Of a DNA stretch of 64,000 bases, positions 34,101 to 46,100 are shown piece by piece. The position numbers and the translations under genes are program-made. Positions within the stretch are counted from its first letter, which is position 1. Every line of letters begins with the position of its first letter. The notes under the pieces were generated by a model. That model saw only the letters and a list, made by a program, of their open reading frames with translations, did no database searches and was not told the DNA's origin. Source of the DNA: Mesorhabditis belari (Eukaryota > Nematoda > Chromadorea > Rhabditida > Rhabditidae); NCBI GenBank assembly GCA_958450365.1, contig CAUEEP010000737.1, positions 477,501-541,500 of the forward strand, given 5' to 3'.

Positions 34101-37100
34101 ATCATTAAAAATACCCCGTGTTGGTATGGGACAGTTTGTCACATCAGCGAGCAGACGAAGTTGAGATCGATCAAGTTGAACGTGGAAGAATTACAAAATT
34201 AGTTTAACCAGCTGGTGCCCTCTTGGCCGCCGTTTAAGCCCAAAATTGGTTATTTCTATAAAAAATGGATTGTCGATGAAGATCACGAGAAGACAAACGC
34301 CGGAAATGGCTGAATCAATGGAAATCCACTTGCAGGATCGTTGACTCGTGGAAAGCTTTACCAAGGAATCGCATCGAGAAGTCAGACTTGAGGAGTTTCC
34401 TGATCGCTGAGAACACAAGCAACTTGAATTCTTTGCGAACATTTGGGAGATCTCGATTGGAACAACGTTGATGACGTGATTCAAGATGTTGAGTATTCAA
34501 GATGTTGAGTATTCAAGAGAAAGTCAAGAGAAAAAGACAATTCAGAAGAAACTGTAGATGAAACATCACAAAAAGGAAATTATTTCAAGATTTCAGTTGG
34601 AAACAATGAAGTATGTAGGTGACAAACTTCGCCAGCAAGAAATTTGGCTGGATCCATCAAAAGGATCAATTCATGTAGGAAGAATCAAGCTAATCAAGCT
34701 AAAAGAAGGTGGATATTCGACGTCGATTAAGCTTAGAGAATAAGTGAGCATTGAAAGGCGAAGCTCAAGATTTCTCGACGTTTTTTTTCGAAAACAAGTG
34801 CTCAAGATTAGATTCAATGATTGAATGATGTCGATGGACTTGAAGATGATCAGATTTGATGTTTCGGCAAAGATGAACCCATTCCAATCGGATCATTAAA
34901 GCTTTCAAATGCACGAATTGATCAATTAAGTGCTGAGTTGATTGATCAAATTTGATTTGAATGAAACAATGAATTTGTCGATAGTTTTGTTTGAATTTTA
35001 AATTTATCCATGAAAAATAGAAATCTCTATTTGAGTTTTTGATGATACACATAAAGTAAACAAAAGACTGGTGAAAAGAAAACAAAAAATAGAAGACATA
35101 AAGTAAATAGGAACCAGAAAAATCAAAGATTAGATCTTGATATGAACTTGTAAATGCCACGAATCACAAGTCTTTCCACTCAAATTCCACCTCGATCTTA
35201 TCTTTGAACTCAAAACCTATCACTCTTTAGCCGATCTTCTTCCCCACGTGAGTGTGGTCGATGGAAAGTACGGACAAATCATTCCATCAATGCGAGAGGT
35301 GAATCCAGGGTTGTACGAGTGTTCGTTCACGCCGAAAGACACTGGGGCACACCTTTGTGAATATTGGAGTGAATGGGGTAGCCGTACCAGAGCACCTTTC
35401 CCAGTGAGTTGACTTTGAGTTTCAACTTTAACACTAGCAGCAACTAGACAATCATTGCTGTAACAAGCACAAGAGCACTATCGCCTAATTAAATCTTTAG
35501 CTAAACGTTGAGGAGAAAATTGATGCATCGAAGTTGAACATTTTCGGGCCAGGAGTGGAAGGACCGGTGGTCAGCCAACAACCCACTCATTTCACTATTG
35601 ACGCTAAACAGGCTGGACCAGGCGCTGTTGAGGTAAGTGATTATAGATCTAAGCCAGCCTAGGCTATCTGGGCAACTACCGTAAATACCGTAATTCGACC
35701 CCACCGCTCATAATGACGGTGCGGAGTGTTGCGTAGTTCAGCTTGAACGAGTTTTTCTCGACACTGGTTTATGCTATAATGCTCAGTTTAGGTATCAAAA
35801 AATAGCTGAAATTCAGGGCTATTTTTGATATTTAAATGAGCATTGTAGCTTAAACGAGTGTCGAGAAAAACGCATTCAAAGCTAGACTACGCAACACTCC
35901 GCACTGACATTATCTTTGGTATCAAAAAATAGCCCTGAATTTCAGCCATTTTTGATACCAAAGACGCATTTTTTGAAAGTACGGGCGCTTTGAAAAAGCT
36001 TTGATTAACAAAATACTAAAAAACTTTTGCGACTACGCGACTGTACGGGCGGGGGGGGGGGGATACTATTACAGTATTTACGGTATATATAAAAGCTAAA
36101 CTTTTTCTAGGTAGCTCTTGCGGATCGCGACGGTCGAGCGGTGGACATTGACGTACTCGACAATCAAGACGGATCATTCACCGTCAAGCACACTGCACCA
36201 AGACCAGGCGCATATCAGGTAGACTTTAAAGTTCGATAATGCTAGAGAATAAGTTGAAAGAAGAAAGCATTTCATATCAGTTCATTTCAGTTCATCTATC
36301 TTTAATTTTAGTTAAACGTTGTGTTCGCTGGTGTTGACGGTCCACCGATTGAGATCAATGTGAAACCGCATGTGGATCGAGGTGGGAATTGGAGTGGAAG
36401 GACTTGAGAATGGCTTGTTTTTCAATTGCATGAGTATTTTGACATTGACAATGCAAGATTTTTGTTTATTTGTTTTACTAAAAGCATCAATGTTCATTCA
36501 AATGTTGAAGAAACGTTAACATTAGCATTGCGCGTTTTTTCAAAGCCATTTTTCTTTCTGGTTTTTTTGTTTTTAAAACTTGCCTGTATGTTGTTTTATT
36601 TCGTTTTTCGTTTCTCTAGTATTTCTAAGTGTTTTGTTATGGATTGCTGTTCTCATTCATCTATTTTTCTTAATCATTGACTTTTAATCATCATTGACTT
36701 TAGCCATTGTGACAGTGAACTGCGAGAAAGAGGTGCACGTGTTCACGTCGGATGGAGAGAATACAAGGATTTTGATTACAAGTCCATCAGGGCGAGTGGT
36801 CGAGGCGTTGATCGAGTCGACACCAACGGGTTTCCGAGTGCTGTTTACACCGTCGGAGATTGGGGATTACTCGATTTCGGTCACATACGAGGATCTCGCC
36901 ATTGAAACAAGTCCTTTCTTGCTTCATTCAGTGCCCGAAGCTGGCGCGAATGCTTCAGGTGAGTCTTGATTGACTTTCTGACAGTAGTACGAACTACTAA
37001 GTACAGTCATCTTTCCTTTAGAAGCTGAATACGTGGTGTCTTGTTCCGGTCCACCCTCGAGCTGACCTTGTGCGTAATCTCAGGGCCAGGACTAGGTCCT

Positions 37101-40100
37101 GTGATTGCCACTCGATCCACTCATGTCCACATCGATGCATCAAGAGCTGGCTTTGGGAATATCGATCTTTCGTTGATGGACCAACACGGACACCAATCCA
37201 TTGTGTCGGACAATCATGATGGCACTTGCAGCATGTAAACTATGTGCCAAGGACTCCCGGGATGTACTGGACGGAGGGTGATGTTTGGAAGAACAACACG
37301 TCCCCGGAAGCCCTTTTCAAGTAAATTAAGAAATAAGTTTCATTAAACATTCATCTTATAGGATTAATGCTTTATTCTTAAATTCTTGTTCTTTAGTGTA
37401 GTAGCCTCAGCACCGATGTTGTCATCTCCAAAAATGATCGCCGATCAGCGACAAGATGGCTTCACCATCCACACCGCTTCTCCTCCGGTTCATCAACTCC
37501 ACAACAATGCATATAAAGATTTTAAAGTCCAAAAGCTTTCAAATTAATTGATTTTCTCAAATCAGGGTTTCTTCTTTATAAATTATCCTCAAAAAATTTG
37601 GTTTTTTTTCTTTCTCAATTTGTGTACATAATTTTTTGATGTGAAAATACGGGAATTCTCAGAAATATTGGAATAAATGCTTTTACAAAAATGCACTGAT
37701 TTATCAGCTCAATCTAGGAGATCAAAGCTTACAAAAGATCAAGAAGCTCAAACCAACATTTAGCTTATTCTTGGTTTAGTCCTCATAGAGCCTCATTGAC
37801 TTGCCTGCTCTATGAAAACTAGATTCACATAGAATCAGACTTAAAAATCAGGCAATCAGACTCTATCTCTGCTTGAATTTAAATGTATTCAGGAGATTAA
37901 AGCTTACAAAATATCAAGAAGCTCAAGCCAACATAGACTATAAAATATTCCTGAATCAGCCTATTTATCTATTAAAATTGTTTAATTTTCAGCCGATGTT
38001 CTCACCGGCTATTTGGCAAAAGCTAAAGTTGATACGGGAAAGACTGAAGCGCAGACAAAAGGATTTGGTAATTCATTGCGACATTGCCAAATGAGAAACG
38101 AGTGCTTATTCCGTGTGAGAAACTCAATGGAAAGTATGAGGCACAATCCATCGCTAATGATATTGGAGAGACGAAACTTGAGGTATCTTAGTGAAATTTG
38201 AAGTCGAGAAATGGAAACAAATGGGAACTTTTATTTTGGAGAAAGAATTGAGAATTCAGGTGTGCTAGAAACAAATGAAAACTTAAATGAAAAGAATTGA
38301 GTGTGCTCTGTAAAGGGTTTGTAGTAAACTCGATGAAGCACTCTAGTCATTAAACTCTTCAATACTCTTATCGCTTCTATTCTTTAGTTGCTTTTTCACG
38401 AGATTCCGATTGAAGAGGCGTTTTTCGTGTACATCAAGCGACAAGATGCGTCAAAGTGTTGTGCAAATGGACCTGGATTGGAAAAAGTCGATTGTCGAGA
38501 GAGAAGGCCACGTTTCAAATTGATACACAGGTTTGTAGAAGTGGGGGAAAAGATGTTTTGCAAGTAAAAGATAACAAAAGGTTTTCTGTTGAGCTCTGTA
38601 GTTGGTTGGACGGTAGTACTACTTCTTCTAAAGTCTTCTTAGGTAACCCTAAAGTCTCCAAAGCTCTTCTCAAGCTCTTCTCAAGTCTAGTGAACACTCA
38701 TGATAGAACACAAAAGTATTTCAGTAAACGATTTTAGGGCGCAGGCGATGGTGCACTCGCCCTGGAGATCAGCGGCCCAATGGAAGTAGAGACGCAAGTA
38801 ACAGATTTCCAGAATGGATCGTGCAAAGTCGATTACATCACGAAAGAACCCGGCGCTTATCAAATCGCGATCTTGTATGGAGAGGAGAAAAAGGCATATA
38901 CCAGGTTAGGTTGATCAAACTGAATTGATTTCTTGATCAATTTAGGCTCACCCTTTATGGCATTCGCCGACTACAAGAAAGACAATAGTAAGATCAAGGC
39001 TGAGCCGCCAGACAATGGAAAGGTGAATATGAAGATGAACAAAAACAAAATCAAAATCGAAACTTTAGCATCGTCTTGGCGCGACAAGTACCATTGTGGT
39101 TGATGCCTCAAAAGAAGCTGCCGGAGAGGTGATCAGCAAGATTTCCACCAGGTAGGAGAAAGGAAAAAGATAAAGATGGATCTATCAGATCTGCTACACA
39201 ACTGCTAAATAACTAACTTTAGATCAAAACCAACCCAGTGACTTGAGTCTGAGCAGTCGTCGGGGTGTAAATGTGGTGGGAAATTGAACCGACACGGGGA
39301 AACCGGAAGACATCATTCCATTAGAGATTTCATATGATGGAGAACCATTGGAAAGAAAGGTTAGAAGAGTATTTTAGAAGAATATTTTAGAAGAATATTT
39401 AACCCAATCTAAAACTGTAGAGTTTCTCTGATTGTAAAATCCTATTTTCCAGCCCATTCTTGATACACTTGGTCGCCTCTTGTGAGCCACAAAAAGCACA
39501 TTTGGAAGCAACTAGAGATGGAAGTGTTGTCTCTGCTGGGATCAGATGCTCATTTGCCAATTGAATACGAATGATTTGTGGTCAAGTGAAAAAAGCTGCG
39601 ACTGCAATCACTGTACGTTTTTACATTTTAAGTAGAGCGGGGATCACGGTTCTGAAGAGAATGGCTCTTCAGAACCGTGATCTTCTGCTTCCTTTTCTTC
39701 TTCCCCTTTCTTCCCTTCTTCCCTTCTTCCCTTCTTGCCTTCTTCCATTCTTCCCCTTGTCTTTCCCTCTTTCTCTTGGCAAGCTACCGGATAGCTCAGT
39801 GGTTAGAGCAATTGGAAAGCAGAAGGTCAAGGGTTTAATTCCTTCACTTTTTGATTCCAGGGACCTGATGGTCACTCTCGTCATTGTACAATCGAAGAAA
39901 TTGGTGATCGTCTTCATTCAATCCATTTCCCCACCGATCTAGCCGGAGTTTATGCAGTGGATGCACTTGTGAATGGGGAAAAGATATCGGAAAGACCGTT
40001 GAGAATACACGCGAGACCTGTGGGCAATGTAGAGAATGCGAGAGTGAAGGGTTCGTTGAAGAAAGTATTTTAAGATAGTTTAGTTTGTTTTGTCACTTTA

Positions 40101-43100
40101 GCCGATTCGATCTAGCCATAGTGTACCTCTAAATTAGTTCATTTTAGTGTCAAATTTCGAAAACTTCTCTAATCTTGCTTACTTTATCCAATCTAGTACT
40201 GGAGTAGGAGTCTATTGGATTACGAGTACGCTGGAGTACGGCGAAATACTGTAGATATCTTTTGTGAACCCTAGAATCACAGTAGACAAACTAAAACGAA
40301 AATTACTAGTTCTAGAAAGTTCTAGAAAGCTTTCAAGGATTAGTGAAGCTGGAAAATTCAATAATTCAGTAACTGTACTAAACATTACTTATTATAGTCC
40401 GTCCAATTGATGATGAATGGTTGTTGGGTGAGGATAAGTTCCTAATAATCGAGCGAGATGAAGACGAGCTTGAGGCTCATCTCTCACTTCTCAAATCTCA
40501 TCCAGAAGCGCTTATGGCCGAGATCATTCAAAAGAGAGTTGACGGGAAAATTCAGGTCGAAAATAAATCCTACTATTGGGTTGGTGCATTGAAAATTGCG
40601 GGACTTTGAACTAAAATTTATACAACATAAAACCATCAATTCATTCCAAATAATTTCCATTATTATTGACGACTTCTGCCGTCGTCTTGCTATCCAGCAA
40701 CTCCCGGCAACTATCCAGCAACTATCCAGCAACTCCCAGCAACTCCCAGCAACTCCCAGCAACTATCCAGCAACTCCCAGCAACTATCCAGCAACTCCCA
40801 GCAACTATCCAGCAACTCCCAGCAACTCCCAGCAACTCCCAGCAACTCCCAGCAACTATCCAGCAACTATCCAGCAACTCCCAGCAACTCCCAGCAACTC
40901 CCAGCAACTCCCAGCAACTCCCAGCAACTCCCATTACACCACTCCCTCCATATCCCAGAAAACGCAGAGCATAAACTTCTTCTTTGGACTGTATGGGGAA
41001 TGCGCCAAAAGTTCCCAAACAAGGCTATTTATTTTAGAGCGAGTCAGTTTTGCAACATGAGGGCGCGCGTTGTCGTGGATGAGAACGATCTTTGACTTGG
41101 AGGGCCTATTCTTCTTCAGGGATTCATTCACCTTTCCCAACTGTTCACTGTATTTGATTGCATTAAGGGTCGTCTTGCTATCCAGCAACTCCCAGCAACT
41201 ATCCAGCAACTCCCATTACACGACTCCCTCCATATCCCAGAAAACGCAGAGCATAAACTTCTTCTGGTGCAAATCAGGCTTAGGGTCACTTTCCAGTTTC
41301 TCGCCTGGCCCCACCCATTGCCACTTCCTCCGAAAGTTCACAGATAAAACCCATTTCTCATCTCCTATCACAATTCAAGGAAGAAAAGATTTCCTTTTGT
41401 ATTGTGAGAGATGGGTGGCACTGATCGAGGTGCACTGCCACTTCTGGGGGTCAGTGAGGTCATGGGGCACCCAAGCCCCAAGTTTCGATTTAAATCCAAT
41501 GGTATGAAGATGCTTTAGCACTATAGCATGATCAGCCCCTAACTCTTCTCCCAATTCACGCGATGACACCCGATGGTCGTTGGTAATGAGTTCGAGTAAT
41601 TTGGAGTCATCCAGTTGGGGTGCCGCTCCACAGCTCTTTGCATCTTTCAAAGATGTATTCCCAACACGAAACTTGGCAAACCATACTTGACACGTTCTTT
41701 CGGAAGGTGAGTCCCATATATCTTTTTAATATTAGCAGCTGCCAAGCCTGCACTGTGCTCTTGTAGGAACTCAAAGTTCAAACTCAAGAACTCATGAACT
41801 CATGAAGCATGACATGACGAATATGTCTTGGTGGCAGATTGTCGAGTGCAATAGAAGAAGTGAAGAAAAATACTAAAAAATAAAAAGCTGGAAGGATAAT
41901 TTTTTCGCAATAATTAGAGGAAATGTTGAAGTAAACAAAAAAGCTTTCTATGTTGTTGTTTTCTTTATCTGCGAGTCGCAATAGGCCGCAGTTTTCAATA
42001 CACCAGCCCAATATTATCTTTAAAAAACGCCCCTTTCAATGCTGTTGTTTTCTTTATCTGCGAGTCGCAATAGGCCGCAGTTTTCAATGCACCAGCCCAA
42101 TATTATCTTTAAAAAAACGCCCCTTTCAATGCTGTTGTTTTCTTTATCTGCTAGTCCCGCGAAATAGCTCGCAGTTTTCAATGCACCAACTCAATATTAT
42201 CTTTTTATTAGTAAATATTATGTAGCATTTGTATAAAAATCGAATTATCAATATATTTTTCAGGACCACGTTCGTTTGCGTGCACTTGAAGCCGGGAAAC
42301 AGAGTGTGAATGTCGTTTATGGCGGTGATTTGTTGCCCGATGGAACTGTGACTTTTGAGGTAAGGTTTTCATTTAAAAAATTAACAAGAACAAACAAATT
42401 TATTAGCTTTCTAAAGTTGTCCTAAACTTTCCTGCTTAAAATTGAAAACACACATTTCCTAGTGCACTGAATTTTTCAGATTTCTTTCTAAATGAGAAAA
42501 TGAAGGGATTTAATGAAATGAAGGGATTTAATGAAATGAAGTGCATTAGAAAATTTGTGTTTCGAATTTTAAACTTCAAAGTTTACTTTTTTATTCGTTT
42601 TCAAGAAGAATTTGAAATGAAATCGATGAAACGAAAGGATTTTAAAAGCAACGAAAGCATGTTTTAATTTCTCTTTTCGTTTCTCATTTCTCTCCACAAA
42701 TCTCTCAATCTTTTTTCTCAAAAGGACTGCTGAAAGAGAGGCAGTATTGACGTTTTTCATTGGACCAACTTCCCCCCTTTTTCTCCCTTCTTTTGTCAAA
42801 CATTTCCATTTCTATTCTCTTTTCTATTTCTATTTCTATTCTCTTTTCTATTTCTTTTCCTACCATTTCCATGTCTATTCTCTTCTCCATTTCCATTTCT
42901 ATTCTCTTTTCCTTTTTCCTACCTAGTTGCTTTCAAATTGCTTTCAAATATTTATCTTTCTATTTTTCCATTCTCCAAAAAAGCTAATGATCGTTTTAAA
43001 ATCTAGCTAAATGCATTGCATTTTCAAAAATATCAAATACCAAATAGAGATTTGTTGGTTTTATTGATTCTTATGAAAACCAGCATTGAATCGAATCAGT

Positions 43101-46100
43101 CATTCATTGTCATTGACAATCTTCAATCCATTTGTCTTTCTTCAATCCATTTGCCATTGAAAATCTACGAATTTTCCTCGTATCTTAGCCGTATTTTGTT
43201 TGTAAAATGTTGAATTTACAAACATTTCGATTCAAAATCAAATTTTCTATCAAATTCAACAAATTCAACTTTTTTTACAAACAAAACCCGACTAAAATAC
43301 GAGGAAAATTCGTAGATTTTCAATGGCAAATGGATTGAAAAAAGGAGTGGAGCTTAAAATCAGGATCAGCTTAAAATCAGAGCTAATGATCAGCTTAAAA
43401 TGACCAATTCGATTCAATGCTGGTTTTCATAAGAATCGATTAAACAATCAAATCTCTATCTGAATCGAATGCGCTCAGATTTCGATCTTTTCCATTTCCA
43501 TTTCTATTCTCTTTTCCTTTTTTCCTACCTCGGCTTTCCCCTTTCAAATATTTATCTTTCCTACTTTTCCATTCTCCAAAAAAGCTAATGATCGTTTTGT
43601 ATCTAATTTTTATAACAACATTTAAAAAAACTTTAAGAACAATAACCAACTTTAAAAAAACAACCTTCAACTATATTTAATACCCCAAAGAAGCTACTTG
43701 TACTAAAACTAAAACTAAAGAAACTAGTATAAACTAGTATAAAACGGCTCTTGATCGAAATCCGAGCATTTTTTGAATGAATAAGCTAAGCTTTGAAAGG
43801 TCTATAACTGTCCAGAGATAATAATTATTGTTAACTTTTTCTATCATTGTATAAAGAAGAAATTTCAGGCTTTCAAATAATATCAAATAAAGCATGATTA
43901 GTTTATCGATTCTCGTGAAAACCAAGCAGTACAGCATCCGAGTTGAAACCGTTTTCGATTTCGATCTGCCGTATTGCTTCATTTTCCTGGACTCGACTTT
44001 CCAATCAAAGTGTATTTGGTGTCATTTGAAAGCCTAAAATCCCCTCTATAAAATGCTATAAAAAAAAGTTAACAATATTATAATCTCTAGACGAAGTTAT
44101 AGACCATCAAACCATTGCTATTCATTGAAAATGCTCAAATTTCTATTTTTTGCGTTATAATGTGTAAATAGAAGAAAAATTGTAGCAATTTTTTAAATGC
44201 ACTCAAAAAAAAGTGCCATTTTCTATCTATGCTTGTTATTTTCAATTTCTCTCTCCCAACAATTTTCTCACCAAGGTCGATCTCTCGGGATTCGCTAAAA
44301 CTTTCGCCGATTTTTCATTTTTTTTTGACAATTATTGACATTTATTGACAACACAGTGACAAATTGGAATTAAGTGCATTTTAATCGTTTTTTTTAATCT
44401 GTTTTTCGCACTCAGGCGTTCCCTATTTGCGCAGATCACAACCTGCTTCCACATTTCTCTCTATCCCTTGCTATTGTCATCATATGGCATCCTTATGTCC
44501 CGTGATTAGATCTCTCGGCCTTTGCTTGATCCCTCTATGCCGGAAGAGAGCAGGGAGGCCGTGCGGGGACTGAGGCAGAAGTGTAGTTGTCGTAGCCGAT
44601 GATACTCCGATGGCCGGGCTGGGGCGCTCGGAGGGGAACCCACAAAAGTCGAAACCACGACTATCCCGCGCCGACGTTGCTAACTTGGCAGATCGGAGGG
44701 GATAGACCGCAGGCCCTTCCTCTTCTAGGCCCCTTTGTAAAATTTTGAAACTTTTTCTAACTTTTTCTAACATTTGAACATTCAGATGTTGAGATTTTGG
44801 TTTTTTAAACATTTTTTTGACAAAACATCTCTCAAAATATCTATTTCTTTAGCCAAAAAACAATTTTAAGTTTTTTTAAGTTTACTATAGTTCAATAGGA
44901 TTGAATATTTATTGTATTTGTTTTTAGCTGAATATCCATTATTCTGAATACCATGCTTTTTTCAGGCGGTTACCCAATTGAGTCGTGCCGTCATTTCACC
45001 GCAAACCGGCAAAGAAAACATCGATCAGATTGAGGTCATTTCGAATAAAACTACATAAATAGACTTTAATAATATAAATAATATATAATTTGGTTTTAAT
45101 TTTAAGCTCGATCGTCAATCCGAACTTCAAACAGAGGCTCAAAAAAGGGAGCCGTTTTTGTCGAATTCTCGGAAAAGTACTCGTTTTTGAGGTATTTGAA
45201 AGAAAAGTAAATGATATTTTAAAGCTCCTAATATATCAAAATTGATTAGTTGAATAGTGTCGAGTGTCCAAATGTTCAAATATACTACAGTAATCTATAA
45301 AATCCCTAAAGAATTCCTCGGAAAAGTACTCGTTTTTAAGGTATTTGAAAGAGAAGTAAATGATATTTTAAAGTTCTAATCTTCACAAATTGAATAGTTG
45401 AATAGTGCCGAGTGCAGTTGAAATGTCTACTGTCTTTAAATGTCTAAATATTCTACAGTAATCTATAAAATCTCTAAAGAAAATAAAGAAATCAATATTG
45501 GAATGTCAAAAGAAAAAATGTCAAGTTTGACACTTTTAAATTCAATAATCAAGCCCAAGCTACAGTAACCCAAAAAAGTAAAGCGAAATTTGAATCCAGC
45601 AAAGATTTACGTATAAATTCCTCAATTTCCATTTAAAAGCCGGCACTTGATGGCCGAATGGCTAGCTGTTTTGGTCAACGTTCCAGAGATCAACGGTTCG
45701 ATTCCGATTACGAAAAATGGGACTTTATTCACGAGAATAAATATCTATATGATTTATATATCTATTTAAATATGTTATTTATATTATTTATTGATATTTA
45801 TAACTTTTCTGTTTTTCAGCGAACAACGAGCGCTGCGCGGTGATCCTCCCGCCATCACCCTCAAAAGTCGGTTTTGAGTGTTTTGACAAAAACAAATTTC
45901 TATTTTACGAAGATAAATCTATATATTTAATCTATATATTAAATTATATGCAAATCTATCTAAATATATTATTATAAGGGTTTTTAAATCCTAGATTTTA
46001 GCTAGCTTCGATCAGACGAGCCTCATCCACTTCGAATCAGGGAAGAGACAGCGCCATCGAGGCCAACGAGAGAAGGTTGAGGCTTTAAAATAGCCTCAAC

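Larger units (their letters stand above)
35231..40555 (+). other. fln: filamin rod exons, second group
   Basis: Exons at 35231-35402, 35502-35634 ([20 protein letters not shown]), 36112-36220, 36312-36382, 36703-36959 (one intact Ig repeat ending TSPFLLHS), 37021 to about 37325 ([19 protein letters not shown]), about 37398-37510, about 37994-38180 ([20 protein letters not shown]), about 38390-38530, 38739-38905 ([20 protein letters not shown]), 38945-39023, 39071-39150, about 39222-39360, 39454-39590, about 39865-40049 and 40399-40555. Frame breaks are frequent, especially at 37.06, 37.24, 38.08, 38.44 and 39.5 kb. Confidence 0.78.

Noticed and set aside
34765..35160. A 131-residue reverse-strand protein
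   Set aside because: Phe/His/Ser-rich frame with no family signature, inside a filamin intron; most likely chance openness.
40596..41060. A 154-residue frame with repeated QQLPATPSN
   Set aside because: Encoded by the CAGCAACTCC array inside the mariner element, not by a gene.
44480..44812. A 110-residue reverse-strand protein from the GC-rich island
   Set aside because: No recognised family and no splice context; composition of the island alone explains the open frame.
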